Source of the DNA: Chryseobacterium glaciei
Lineage (GTDB): Bacteria > Bacteroidota > Bacteroidia > Flavobacteriales > Weeksellaceae
Length of the DNA stretch: 64,000 nucleotides
Assembly: GCF_001648155.1 (NCBI RefSeq)
Contig: NZ_CP015199.1
Coordinates: 1,219,501 to 1,283,500, forward strand
Reading direction: 5' to 3'
The first letter of the stretch is position 1. Each line of letters starts with the position of its first letter. Positions 43,291-51,975 of this stretch are shown one piece after another. Below the pieces are notes generated by a model. It was not told the origin of the DNA. It ran no database searches and saw nothing but the letters and a program-made list of their open reading frames with translations. The translations under genes and the position numbers were made by a program.

Positions 43291-43791
43291 TTAGTGAGCT
43301 TCGTTTCCATCAACTCCATGAGCGTGACCGTGAGATAACTCTTCTTCTGTCGCAGGACGTGTGTTTAAAATTTCTACCTGGAAATCTAAAACTTTCCCAG
43401 CCATTGGGTGGTTAAGGTCTGCCACAACAAATTCTGGAGTTACCTCTACTACAAATGCCTGGAAATTATTCCCTTCATTATCAGATAAAGGCAAAATAAC
43501 TCCTACAGGAGGAATTCCAGCTTCTTTAAACATATCTATTGGCAATTGAGCAATAGCATCCGGTTGTTTTTCACCGTAAGCTTCTTCCGGCTGAATTACA
43601 AAAGCTGCTTTATCACCAGCTTTCAAACCAAGGATATTTTGTTCAAACTTAGGAATCATCATTCCCATACCGTATAAGAATATAAGTGGATTTTCGTTTG
43701 TTGTTTCTTCTACAAGAATTTTACTTCCACCCTCTTCGATAGTGTGAAGTATGTACTTTACAGCTACAACATGATTGTTTTCAATTGTCAT
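43291..43791 (-). CDS. SlyD-like FKBP peptidyl-prolyl isomerase
   Basis: The 166-residue protein has the SlyD layout: a split FKBP domain (start VVAVKYILHTIEEGG, PLIFLYGMGMMIPKFEQ, VIQPEEAYGEKQPDAI) with an insert-in-flap domain (residues about 75-125, FVVEVTPEFVVADLNHPMAGK) and the LDFQVEILNTRPAT strand. A short His-rich tail (SHGHAHGVDGNEAH) could bind nickel or other metals as in Escherichia coli SlyD. Cytoplasmic; it acts as chaperone and proline isomerase. Confidence 0.93.
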   Translation of the reverse strand: MTIENNHVVAVKYILHTIEEGGSKILVEETTNENPLIFLYGMGMMIPKFEQNILGLKAGDKAAFVIQPEEAYGEKQPDAIAQLPIDMFKEAGIPPVGVILPLSDNEGNNFQAFVVEVTPEFVVADLNHPMAGKVLDFQVEILNTRPATEEELSHGHAHGVDGNEAH

Positions 43792-43833
43792 ATTTTCTCT
43801 TTTTTTCGTGAGCTTTTTTCACGATTAACGGCA

Positions 43834-43841
43834 CAAATATA
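43834..43841 (-). promoter_or_regulatory. Candidate -7 element for the SlyD-like gene
   Basis: Minus-strand TATATTTG, 42 bases before the ATG; the leader contains a small hairpin, CGTGA with TCACG at 43807-43823. Confidence 0.5.
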
Positions 43842-43902
43842 CTATTTTTGAAATTATTGACCGAGAAAATACCTTTAAAGAAGTATCTAAAACCTAGCGT
43901 TT

Positions 43903-44154
43903 TTAGTTTTCACTTTTGGGTTCGTTCTTTTTTTTCTGTCTTAGTACATAAAGATAGAGGCTTTCAACTTTTGTTCTTGCCCAATCGGTTTTTCGTAAAA
44001 ATTTCAGAGAAGAATTGATGCTCGGATTATCCGTGAAACATTTGATATTGATCTGCTGTCCCAAATTCTCAAATCCATCGTAATATTCTACCAGCTCTTC
44101 AAGAATAGCATCGAGTCTTTTTCCGTGTAAAGGGTCTTTCGCTTTTTCGTGCAT
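43903..44154 (-). CDS. VF530-family DNA-binding protein
   Basis: The 83-residue protein matches VF530: KDPLHGKRLDAILEELVEYY, INIKCFTDNPSINSSLKFLRKT and the basic end WARTKVESLYLYVLRQKKK. The family is small, DNA-binding and of unknown role. It follows the gene at 44167 by 12 bases on the same strand, so it is probably co-transcribed with it. Confidence 0.92.
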   Translation of the reverse strand: MHEKAKDPLHGKRLDAILEELVEYYDGFENLGQQINIKCFTDNPSINSSLKFLRKTDWARTKVESLYLYVLRQKKKNEPKSEN

Positions 44155-44166
44155 AATTTTCTATTC

Positions 44167-45015
44167 TTAATTTTTGTTACTATTATTTTTGTCAGACTTC
44201 TCGACACTCTCGGCCATTCTTTTAAAATCTTTTTCTTTTATAATCACCAAATTATTGGTTTTATTTCTCCAAATGCTTACAAAGTCTTTAGAAACTACAA
44301 AATAATCTTCCCAATTGGTGAATTTATAGTAAAGCATTAAGGTGCAGATATCCGTTGGCGTTATCGTCTGGTGATTTTCCAAAACATGAGAGTGAAGTCC
44401 GGAAATTGCATTTTCCATTTTTTCCTGTTTCATGGCCTGAATAATAATTCCTTTATGCAATTTTTCTATATTTGTCACTTTATTTTTATCATTAAAACTG
44501 ATCAAATAATCATTTCCAAAAACAACGATATCATCCACTGAAGGGCCTGTAACAGCATATACTTTCTTAACATTATTTTTATCAATAATAGGAATCAAAT
44601 TCATACTCGTATTATTATATTGCTGGAAAATGGTATCGGTTTTTACTTTTTCGTTCGCATTTTGCCTGATCGTGAAATAATCTAATTCTTTCGGTGTAAA
44701 ATCTCTTTCGTTCAGATCTATCTTCGCATCCCTCGGATTATAATTCGCAGGAAACGCAACTGTAGCTAAAACTTTACTCTTTTCAGAAAAGAAAATACAT
44801 TTTGGAACTCCGCCATCAATGTAGGAAAAATATCCTTTTACATTTTCCATCTTATCATAGTTTGCCTTCAAAACATCCGTTCCGTACCAGCTCGCCATTT
44901 CACTTCGATATAATTCAATACCTTCTTCCTGTATTTCCTTTGCCGTTTTTTTAAGATCCTGAGCATTTATTAATGTTCCGATTAAAGCAAAGAAAATGAC
45001 CCATAAATTTTTCAT
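44167..45015 (-). CDS. Secreted protein of unknown function
   Basis: The 282-residue protein has a signal peptide (LWVIFFALIGTLINAQ) and no further membrane helix. The mature part is mixed alpha/beta with a repeated strand pattern (VKGYFSYIDGGVPKCIFFSE, SKVLATVAFPANYNPRD). I do not recognise a family. It is upstream of the VF530 gene on the same strand and divergent from the two-component system at 45087. Confidence 0.65.
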   Translation of the reverse strand: MKNLWVIFFALIGTLINAQDLKKTAKEIQEEGIELYRSEMASWYGTDVLKANYDKMENVKGYFSYIDGGVPKCIFFSEKSKVLATVAFPANYNPRDAKIDLNERDFTPKELDYFTIRQNANEKVKTDTIFQQYNNTSMNLIPIIDKNNVKKVYAVTGPSVDDIVVFGNDYLISFNDKNKVTNIEKLHKGIIIQAMKQEKMENAISGLHSHVLENHQTITPTDICTLMLYYKFTNWEDYFVVSKDFVSIWRNKTNNLVIIKEKDFKRMAESVEKSDKNNSNKN

Positions 45016-45086
45016 ATCAAGTTTGTTTCAATCAAAAGTAACATTAATATTCTCAATATTCTTTAAACTTTTTATATTTTAGTTTA

Positions 45087-46181
45087 ATGAAAAAACTATG
45101 GCCGCATATTATACTGATTCCATTGCTGTTAACTATACCTATAGTTTCTTCTCCGGATTTTGATGGTACGTTGTCTGTTTTCAGGGTTTCTCCTTTTCAG
45201 AGAGAGTTTATTCGTTTTGTTTTAATTATTATCTTTTTCTATTTAAACTTACTTATTTTTCTTCCGAAATTCTACAGCAAGAAAAAATATTCAGCTTTTG
45301 TTGTCTGTGTGGTGATAAGCTTTATCATCATGGTTTTTTTACCTTATTATTTTACTTCTGAAAATTTGTTGGATACACAACAGGCTTCACCAATGCCGAT
45401 GCCTCAACATGAAATGTTTCCACCAAATGGAAATATGCCACCACCGCCAATGGATGGACAGCAGCCGTTTCAAAATTTCGGACACAGAAATGACGGTTCT
45501 TATTATCAGATGATTTTTTCCTCTCTCCTTCCTTTTTTATTTTCTTTTTTGTCGTCACTTTTTATTTATCGAAATAATGAAAAGAAAGAATTGGAAAGAT
45601 CAAAAGCCAAAGCCGAATTATTAAATTTAAAATATCAACTGCAGCCCCATTTTTTGTTTAATATTTTAAACTCTATTTACTCATTAGCTTTACTAAAATC
45701 TGATGATGCTCCCAATGGAATTTTGAAACTTTCGAATGTGATGCGATATGTTGTTCAGGAAAGCAGTAAAGATTTTGTTGAACTAAGCAAAGAAATTGAG
45801 TATTTAAAGGATTATATCGCACTTCAATTAGTGAGAACAGACAGCAGTTTAGATTTCACTTACACTGAAATCGGTGAAACTAAAGATCTTAAAATTGCAC
45901 CTTTTATTTTGGTTAATTTTATAGAAAATGCTTTTAAATATGGCTTTAATGCTGCCGAGAATTCAAAAATATCTGTGAAAGTGATTGTTCAGGAAGATAT
46001 TTTAAGTTTTACGGTTTTTAATAATGTTGTCAATCATCACATTACAGATGAAAACAGTTTAAAAGTTGGTTTAAAAAACACAATTGAGCATCTTAATCAG
46101 GTTTATGCTGACAAACATACGCTGACAATTACTAACAATGTCTTGACTTATGAAGTTGATTTAAAAATTAATTTAACATAA
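45087..46181 (+). CDS. LytS-type membrane sensor histidine kinase
   Basis: The 364-residue protein has four N-terminal membrane helices and a C-terminal His-kinase domain of the LytS class (YQLQPHFLFNILNSIYSLAL, His188; LVNFIENAFKYGFN, the N-box). Between helices 3 and 4 is an extracytoplasmic loop of about 35 residues very rich in Pro, Met, His and Gly (residues about 100-135; PMPMPQHEMFPPNG, MPPPPMDGQQPF), unlike the short loops usual in the class. The response regulator follows after 4 bases. Confidence 0.92.
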   Translation: MKKLWPHIILIPLLLTIPIVSSPDFDGTLSVFRVSPFQREFIRFVLIIIFFYLNLLIFLPKFYSKKKYSAFVVCVVISFIIMVFLPYYFTSENLLDTQQASPMPMPQHEMFPPNGNMPPPPMDGQQPFQNFGHRNDGSYYQMIFSSLLPFLFSFLSSLFIYRNNEKKELERSKAKAELLNLKYQLQPHFLFNILNSIYSLALLKSDDAPNGILKLSNVMRYVVQESSKDFVELSKEIEYLKDYIALQLVRTDSSLDFTYTEIGETKDLKIAPFILVNFIENAFKYGFNAAENSKISVKVIVQEDILSFTVFNNVVNHHITDENSLKVGLKNTIEHLNQVYADKHTLTITNNVLTYEVDLKINLT

Positions 46182-46185
46182 AAAT

Positions 46186-46860
46186 ATGATAAAAGCCATC
46201 GCTTTGGACGACGAAATTCTTGCCCTGAAAATTATTGAGAATTATGCCGGAAAAATTGAAAATCTTTCGCTGGAAAAGGTTTTCAATATACAAAGTGATG
46301 CTCAAAAATATCTCAATAAATTTCCTGTTGACCTCATCTTTTTAGATATTGAAATGCCATCCAAAAACGGTCTGGATTTTTACAAAAATATTTCCCAAAA
46401 CACAAAAGTGATCTTTACGACTGCCTATTCTGAATATGCGGTTGATGCTTTTAACATCAATGCTGTAGATTATTTATTGAAGCCTTTTTCTTTTGAAAGA
46501 TTCAAGTCAGCTGTTGAAAAAGTAAAGATCAATACAGAAAATGATGAAGTAAAACATTTGTCTATCCGCGCAGATTATAAGCTTCATAAGATCAATTTTA
46601 ATGACATTCTATTGATTGAAGGTTTGGATGATTATATTCAGATTCATTTAAAAGATAATTCTAAAATTACAGCACGTTCTTCCATGAAAAATATTATGGA
46701 AAAGCTTTCTGAAAAGGATTTTGTGCGGGTTCACCGTTCTTATATTGTTCCTGTAAATAATATTAAAACTATTGTTAATCGTAATATTCACATTGGGGAT
46801 TTTATTATTCCTATTGGGGAAACTTATAAAGAAGAGGTGATGAGGATTGTGAATAAGTAA
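46186..46860 (+). CDS. LytTR-family response regulator
   Basis: The 224-residue protein has a receiver domain (Asp8-Asp9, phospho-acceptor Asp54 in LIFLDIEMPSKNG, Lys in YLLKPF) and a C-terminal LytTR DNA-binding domain (LLIEGLDDYIQIHL, RSSMKNIMEKL, FVRVHRSYIVPVNNI). It is the partner of the LytS-type kinase 4 bases upstream. LytTR regulators bind direct repeats; no target can be named from the window. Confidence 0.95.
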   Translation: MIKAIALDDEILALKIIENYAGKIENLSLEKVFNIQSDAQKYLNKFPVDLIFLDIEMPSKNGLDFYKNISQNTKVIFTTAYSEYAVDAFNINAVDYLLKPFSFERFKSAVEKVKINTENDEVKHLSIRADYKLHKINFNDILLIEGLDDYIQIHLKDNSKITARSSMKNIMEKLSEKDFVRVHRSYIVPVNNIKTIVNRNIHIGDFIIPIGETYKEEVMRIVNK

Positions 46861-46901
46861 TTCTCATCTGGAAAAGATCTAATAATAGAGATAGATTGAA
46901 T

Positions 46902-46982
46902 TGGCGACAAAAACCCTAGCCCTGATTGTAGAGAAAATCCTTTTTAGCAAAAAAAGATTGTAACGAAAAGCAGGAAATAGCT
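46902..46982 (+). repeat. 81-bp dispersed repeat, copy A
   Basis: Begins TGGCGACAAAAACCCTAGCC and ends AAGCAGGAAATAGCT, with an AATCCTTTTT/AAAAAAGATT hairpin in the middle. Copy B at 54420-54500 has the same length and matches at 72 of 81 positions. Confidence 0.85.
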
Positions 46983-46994
46983 AAAAAAAATAAG

Positions 46995-47028
46995 AGATTG
47001 CTTCGTCGCTTCGCTCCTCGCAATGACA
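46995..47028 (+). repeat. 34-bp CTTCG/CCTCG repeat, copy A
   Basis: AGATTGCTTCGTCGCTTC followed by GCTCCTCGCAATGACA. The copy at 54375-54408 matches at 29 of 34. Sequences of this kind are common as dispersed repeats in many bacterial genomes. Confidence 0.8.
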
Positions 47029-47199
47029 CAAAACATTCTTAACGTTTCTTAAAAAATCAGCATTTACCGACACTTTTCATCCGTTCACCTCATAAATTTT
47101 CGGGGAAGGTATTTTGAAAATACATTTGGTGTATCAAAATTGAAAAGATAAAATATATAGACTTTATCCTTTTAATTTTTAACCTTAAAAACCCGTATT

Positions 47200-47928
47200 A
47201 TGAAAACAATGAATAGAAAGTCCTTTTTAAGAAGTCTGGGTTTAGCAGGCGTAACAGCAGTTGCAGCTCCTCTTTTAATCCATTGTGGAAGCGATGATGA
47301 CGTTATAGATTCTTCCGGTACGTCATCAGGATCATCTACAGGATGTTCGGTAACCAATTCTGAAACAGAAGGTCCGTTTCCTACAAAAACGCCGTCAAGT
47401 TTGGTTCAGAGTAATATTATAAGCGACAGAACCGGAGTTCCTTTTACGATTGCCATTACAATTCAGAATGTTAATGCAAGCTGTGCCAATTTACAAGGTG
47501 CTCTTGTGGATATCTGGCATTGCGATAAAGACGGAAATTATTCTGAATATGGCGGAACAGGAATGCAGTCTACAAACTACACATCGGTTCATTTTTTAAG
47601 AGGAAGACAGACTACGGATGCTAACGGTAAAGTGAATTTTACCTCTATTTTTCCAGGTTGGTATAATGGAAGAGCTACTCATATTCATGTTCATGTTTAC
47701 AATGCTGCGGGGCAATCGCTTTTGGTAACTCAAATTGCATTTCCGGAAGCAAGTGACAGCGCGGTTGTGCAAGTAGGCGCAAGTACCGGCTACAAGGGCA
47801 TGAGCGGATATACTTATAATTCGAATGATAACGTGTTCAGTGATGGAACCTCCAATGAAATGTCCAGTATTTCAGGAAGCGTAAGCGGAGGTTTCGCTCT
47901 GACCCATACCATAAAAGTTTCGGCTTAA
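47200..47928 (+). CDS. Exported intradiol ring-cleavage dioxygenase-like lipoprotein
   Basis: The 242-residue protein has a twin-arginine-like start (MNRKSFLRSLG from the second Met) with Arg-Lys instead of Arg-Arg, and a lipobox ending LLIHC (Cys29). The mature domain is that of protocatechuate/catechol dioxygenases with likely iron ligands Tyr114 in DIWHCDKDGNYSEY, Tyr155 in GWYNGRATHIHVHV, His161 and His163. Exported members occur in several bacteria and may cleave aromatic compounds outside the cytoplasm; substrate unknown. It lies upstream of the cupin gene in the same direction after 131 bases. Confidence 0.85.
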   Translation: MKTMNRKSFLRSLGLAGVTAVAAPLLIHCGSDDDVIDSSGTSSGSSTGCSVTNSETEGPFPTKTPSSLVQSNIISDRTGVPFTIAITIQNVNASCANLQGALVDIWHCDKDGNYSEYGGTGMQSTNYTSVHFLRGRQTTDANGKVNFTSIFPGWYNGRATHIHVHVYNAAGQSLLVTQIAFPEASDSAVVQVGASTGYKGMSGYTYNSNDNVFSDGTSNEMSSISGSVSGGFALTHTIKVSA

Positions 47929-48059
47929 GTTTAGAGGTTGTTTAATTAGTTTCCACAAAAGCACAGGTTTTCATCGATAGAAACTATATATGTGAAGTGT
48001 TGAAAATCAAAAGCAGATGTTGATCTGTGTGATGTGGAGATATTTAAAATCAGGAAATT

Positions 48060-48704
48060 ATGTTAGTTCAAAGCCCGTCAAGAATATGTAAATCAAATCT
48101 TTCTGTTTGGAAGAAAGAAAATTCATCTGCTTTTAATGAAATAAGTTTCAGTGAAGAAAATTCTAAGCTGAGAAAAGTTTCTGAAATTGTTTTGGATAAA
48201 AACGGAAGCTATGATTTTGAATACAAAGAGAACTGTACTATCCTGATGATCGTTCTGTACGGCGAAATTGTAATTAATGATTTTGAAAAACCTATTTCAG
48301 CAGAACAAATTTTTACTTTAAAATCAAGTGAAAGTAATTTTTTAACCTTAAAAAATAATCTTCCGAGCGAAAAAGCAGATGTTTTGATCTTGGAATTAAA
48401 AAGTAAAACATCAGAAAACTCTTTCTCAATTGAAAACTTGAATCTGAACGAAAAAAATACATTAATTCAAATCTCAAAAAACTTAGAGTGTCCGAATTTC
48501 ATTGGATTATATGAAGGCAGAAAAGAGCAGGAATATTCTTTATATGAAAAAGGAAAATCAATTTTCGGAATGGTAATCAATGGTGCTTTTGAGCTTCAAA
48601 ACAGGTTAATGGAAACCAGAGACGCGATCATTCTCAACGAAATTGAAATGTTGGAATTTGAAGCTTTAAGTGAAAATGCACTTATTATATTATTCGAAGT
48701 CTGA
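48060..48704 (+). CDS. Pirin-like bicupin protein
   Basis: The 214-residue protein has two cupin-like halves (FEYKENCTILMIVLYGEIVI and FGMVINGAFELQNRLMETRDA) and resembles the YhaK/pirin family of quercetin 2,3-dioxygenase-like proteins, particularly the C-terminal half. Conserved metal-binding His residues of active pirins are not obvious, so it may be non-catalytic. No signal peptide. The orphan sorting domain at 48717 follows 12 bases after two stops in the same frame (TGA TAA). Confidence 0.75.
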   Translation: MLVQSPSRICKSNLSVWKKENSSAFNEISFSEENSKLRKVSEIVLDKNGSYDFEYKENCTILMIVLYGEIVINDFEKPISAEQIFTLKSSESNFLTLKNNLPSEKADVLILELKSKTSENSFSIENLNLNEKNTLIQISKNLECPNFIGLYEGRKEQEYSLYEKGKSIFGMVINGAFELQNRLMETRDAIILNEIEMLEFEALSENALIILFEV

Positions 48705-48716
48705 TAAAAGCTCAAT

Positions 48717-48977
48717 GTGAAAAAAATTTACCCAAATCCCTTTCTTAATGAAATTATTTTTCCTCTTGTTTTAAATGAAAGAGCAGTTGTAAGTATAGAA
48801 TTAATTGATGAAGAAGGACGAGTTTTTAAAATACTTCATGAACAGGAACTTTTAAAGGGAAAACATAAAATTAAGATCACTAAAAATCAATTAAAATCGG
48901 GCATCTATTCCGTGAAAATTATAATAGAAAATTCTAAAGGAACATCTATAGAAAATACTAAAGTTGCCATTCATTAG
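48717..48977 (+). CDS. Orphan type IX secretion C-terminal sorting-domain protein
   Basis: From a GTG the 86-residue product starts MKKIYPNPFLNEIIFPLVLN and reads on as VSIELIDEEGRVFKILHE, LKSGIYSVKIII, ending with basic/hydrophobic residues. This is the pattern of the type A sorting domain that ends secreted proteins of Bacteroidetes (YPNPF..., GxYxxxI). But it has no signal peptide and no passenger, and it is in the same frame as the upstream cupin gene with two stops between. It could be a decayed end of a former fusion or a free domain. Confidence 0.65.
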   Translation: MKKIYPNPFLNEIIFPLVLNERAVVSIELIDEEGRVFKILHEQELLKGKHKIKITKNQLKSGIYSVKIIIENSKGTSIENTKVAIH

Positions 48978-49024
48978 TATACTTTAAGTGTTAGATATTT
49001 TTTCATATCATTTGTGTTTTGTAC

Positions 49025-49050
49025 CAGGGCAGGCGTGGAAAACTGCCCTG
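49025..49050 (+). terminator. Terminator after the sorting-domain gene
   Basis: CAGGGCAG pairs with CTGCCCTG around a 10-base loop and is followed by ATTTTATT. Confidence 0.75.
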
Positions 49051-49072
49051 ATTTTATTAAAAATTTACTCTC

Positions 49073-49579
49073 ATGAAAGCAAAAATAAAACTGGCATTCC
49101 GAATTGTGATCGATCAGAATTCTACGATACCCTGGGATAAATATGTTTTTGAAGATACTTATTTTGAGTATAAAATTCAGCATCAGGTTTTTGATGACAA
49201 AGAAAATCCTGTGAAAAATTATTGGGAGCTTTTGGCTAAAAACTCACATGCAGAAAGAATCCCTTTTTTGTTGAGTTCATCGGTGGTCAATTATATTTCT
49301 CAGCTTAATGGCGAGATCAAAAGTCTTCCTGATGTTTTAGGAAATACTTTTTTTCCTGTTGAAAGTTTCAAATTAGACCTCATCAGTTCAAATACAGAAG
49401 ATCCGTCAAAACATAAGATCGGACTTACATTTTACACTCCCGAATTAGCATTAATTGATATTATCGACAATAAATATCTTTTAAGTAAAAATAATAAGCC
49501 AGAAAACGGCTTTGAGACTTTCATGTTCTCTTTTCATCCGCAGGTATCCATTGCTTACTACAATGCGGATCTCGATTAA
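49073..49579 (+). CDS. Hypothetical protein
   Basis: The 168-residue protein has no signal peptide or membrane helix. It contains alternating strands (KIKLAFRIVIDQN, YFEYKIQHQVFDDKEN) and a C-terminal LTFYTPELALIDIIDN. I do not recognise a family. It is a single gene between two terminators. Confidence 0.65.
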   Translation: MKAKIKLAFRIVIDQNSTIPWDKYVFEDTYFEYKIQHQVFDDKENPVKNYWELLAKNSHAERIPFLLSSSVVNYISQLNGEIKSLPDVLGNTFFPVESFKLDLISSNTEDPSKHKIGLTFYTPELALIDIIDNKYLLSKNNKPENGFETFMFSFHPQVSIAYYNADLD

Positions 49580-49623
49580 TAAACTCGCCACATTTTTGGC
49601 ATTTTTATAAGATGATTTTAAGA

Positions 49624-49656
49624 AAAACCTCCGTTGAAAATTTCAGCGGAGGTTTT
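49624..49656. terminator. Long hairpin terminator after the 49073 gene
   Basis: AAAACCTCCG pairs with CGGAGGTTTT, and within the loop TGAAA faces TTTCA, giving an almost continuous stem of about 15 pairs. Confidence 0.8.
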
Positions 49657-49719
49657 GTTTTACTTAAATTGTGGATAAATATTATTTAAAATATATAACA
49701 GTTATTTAAAACATATGAC

Positions 49720-49762
49720 AGGATTGCATCCTGCCCTTTGTTAATTAGCCCCTTTGGGGCTC
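49720..49762 (+). repeat. 43-bp two-palindrome repeat, copy 1
   Basis: AGGATTGCATCCT, a 15-base spacer and GCCCCTTTGGGGCTC. The inverse at 55206-55248 has the same two palindromes and exactly 15 bases between them, with one change in the second loop. Confidence 0.8.
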
Positions 49763-49776
49763 TGCAATGTATTTTA

Positions 49777-50799
49777 TTAATTTTGAATAGCAGGTTTTAC
49801 CTTTTCACCAAACAGTTCAATAGATTTCATCATCACATCATGAGCAGGATCGCCAACATCCATATGACCAATAAATCTTGTGATTCCGAAAATTTCTTTC
49901 ATATACTCAATTTTACCTGCAACTTCAGCCGGACTTCCGATGAATAAAGCGCCGTCTTTGTTTCTTCCTCCATCATATTGCGCTTTTGTATATGGCGCCC
50001 AACCTCTGGAAGCTCCGATTCTGTCCATCTGAGATTTATAATTATTAAAATATCCGTCAACAACATTTTGGTCATCACTTACAAAAGTGTGCGAGTGAAT
50101 GGCGATCTGCATTTTAGATACATCATGCCCTGCTTTTTGATATTCCTGTTTATAAAATTCGATTAAATTTTTAAACTGAATCGGCATTCCACCGATAATA
50201 GCAACAACTAACGGCATTCCCAATTGTGCAGCACTTAAAACTGATTGCGGAGTTCCGCCAACAGCTCTCCAGATTGACAATTTCCCGTCATTTTTTGCTC
50301 TTGGATAAACGGTTTGATTTTGCATCGGCGCACGAAGCTTTCCAGACCATGAAACGTTCTCTTCTGAATTAATTTTTAATAATAATTCTAATTTTTCATC
50401 AAAAAGCTGTTCGTAATCATTTAAAGAATACCCATACAAAGGAAAAGATTCTATGAAACTTCCTCTTCCAACGAATATTTCTGCTCTTCCGTCTGATATT
50501 AAATCTAATGTTGAAAAGTCTTCATATACTTTTACCGGCTCAGATGAACTCAACACCGTTACTCCACTCGCCAATTTTATATTTTTTGTAATACTTGCAG
50601 CCGCAGCCAAAACTATTTCTGGTGATGAAACTGCATAGTCCGGACGGTGATGTTCTCCCATTGCAAAAACATCAATTCCAACCTCATCCATTACTTTTAC
50701 CTGTTCAAGAATTTCACGGATCTTTACGCCTGCATCTCTATATTTTCCGGTTGTCTGGTCAAAAGATAAGTCGCCAAACATTCCTATTCCTAATTCCAT
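49777..50799 (-). CDS. LLM-class flavin-dependent oxidoreductase
   Basis: The ATG at 50799 gives 340 residues starting MELGIGMFGDLSFDQTTG. It is a bacterial luciferase-like monooxygenase: VFAMGEHHRPDYAVSSPEIV, LASGVTVLSSSEPVKVYEDF, LDLISDGRAEIFVGRGS and GTPQSVLSAAQLGMPLVVAIIGG. It uses reduced flavin to oxidise an unknown substrate. Upstream open frame of 25 codons is rejected because a candidate -7 element at 50821-50828 lies inside it. Confidence 0.92.
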   Translation of the reverse strand: MELGIGMFGDLSFDQTTGKYRDAGVKIREILEQVKVMDEVGIDVFAMGEHHRPDYAVSSPEIVLAAAASITKNIKLASGVTVLSSSEPVKVYEDFSTLDLISDGRAEIFVGRGSFIESFPLYGYSLNDYEQLFDEKLELLLKINSEENVSWSGKLRAPMQNQTVYPRAKNDGKLSIWRAVGGTPQSVLSAAQLGMPLVVAIIGGMPIQFKNLIEFYKQEYQKAGHDVSKMQIAIHSHTFVSDDQNVVDGYFNNYKSQMDRIGASRGWAPYTKAQYDGGRNKDGALFIGSPAEVAGKIEYMKEIFGITRFIGHMDVGDPAHDVMMKSIELFGEKVKPAIQN

Positions 50800-50820
50800 A
50801 TTTTTTGATTTTAGATAGGA

Positions 50821-50828
50821 CAAAATTA
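50821..50828 (-). promoter_or_regulatory. Candidate -7 element for the LLM oxidoreductase
   Basis: Minus-strand TAATTTTG, 21 bases before the ATG at 50799. Confidence 0.55.
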
Positions 50829-50883
50829 CGACTATCAATATTAAAAAACATTGATCGATGGTAAGAACGAACAACAGAAAAAC

Positions 50884-51959
50884 TTAGTTTGAGGTTTTAA
50901 GTTTTAAAAATTGTTTCTCAAAAAGTTGATACGATAAATAGGCAAAAATTACAGTAAAAGCAAATGACAATGAAGTAATAGAATACCAATTCAAATGATA
51001 CTTCTCCCCCATTTTGACGAATAAACTAATGCATATCGGATGAATTAAATATAATCCGTAAGTATATTTTCCAAGACGAGCCAATATAGTTTTATCGGAG
51101 ATTTTGAATACATTTTTTTCGCCCAAAGTGAATAGAATCAGTAAAGAAAACAGCGTTCCAAAGAAAAGTGAATTTATTTTTACATCAGGAATTACTGTCG
51201 TATTTAATCTTATCACAATGGCTGATAAAACAAATACAGCATAAAAATATTTATAAATGGACGGAATCTCATTTAGTTTTTTAATGATTTCTTTATGAAA
51301 AACAAATAGATAAGCCGGAATTGCCCCAAAAGCAAAATTATCAATATTCGTAAAGATATCTAAAGACTGAATATTATATGTTTCATAAATGATCTTGGTT
51401 AAAAATGAGACCAAAATACTTACAACAATAAGCTTCGGAATATTTTTTAATGAAATAAAATAGAAAATAAGTCCCCAGATAATATAGAAATGTTCTTCAA
51501 TACAAAGCGACCAAATAACCGGCAATGGAGCCACATTTGGAAAACTTCCGGTATACATCATCATATAATTTTCGAGGAATGCAAAGGTGAAGAACCAATT
51601 CGGCTCGTAACCGTCATTAGAAAAAGAAACATGAAAAAAAGTAAGGATAAAAGGAGTACAAAATGCAAAAATAGCCATCGCATAATACAAGGGCCATATT
51701 CTTAATATTCTTCTTTTAAAGAACTTTTTAAGTGAAATTTTATTTTGATTATTGAGTTTTTCAAGAATTAAAATATAGGTAATTAAAAACCCGCTTAATA
51801 CAAAGAAAAAAGAAACACCAATCCCCCTCCCTTAGAAAAATAGTGCAATACACTGTCTGTAGGAATGGGGGAATGATGTAAGAAAACTAATAAAAAAGAT
51901 AGAAATCTTAACGAATCAAACGTATGAAAGTGGACTCTATCTACTTTTACCAAGTTCAT
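50884..51959 (-). pseudogene. Acyltransferase (OafA/YrhL type), frameshifted in a G run
   Basis: An ATG at 51959 opens a frame reading MNLVKVDRVHFHTFDSLRF and FLLVFLHHSPI, the acyltransferase-3 N-terminus with its catalytic-type His, and then fails after ..YFSKGGG. In the frame shifted by one base the protein continues GIGVSFFFVLSGFLITYILI and KFFKRRILRIWPLYYAMAI, then the rest of the membrane protein to the stop at 50884. Restoring one G in the five-G run (minus strand; five C at about 51823-51827) gives a complete protein of about 358 residues. Real frameshift, phase variation or assembly error cannot be told apart here. Confidence 0.85.
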
Positions 51960-51975
51960 TCTATATTTTTAATGA

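Larger units (their letters stand above)
46861..47199. other. 339-base intergenic region with two repeats
   Basis: The region after the response regulator contains copy A of the 81-bp repeat and one copy of the 34-bp repeat. The remaining ~170 bases before the 47200 ATG are AT-rich with a direct TTTTGAAAAT/ACATTTGGTGT stretch but no gene or clear promoter that I can support. Confidence 0.7.

Noticed and set aside
46861..47199. Possible small RNA or gene in the gap after the response regulator
   Set aside because: No reading frame of useful length and no clear promoter-terminator pair; most of the gap is accounted for by the two repeats.
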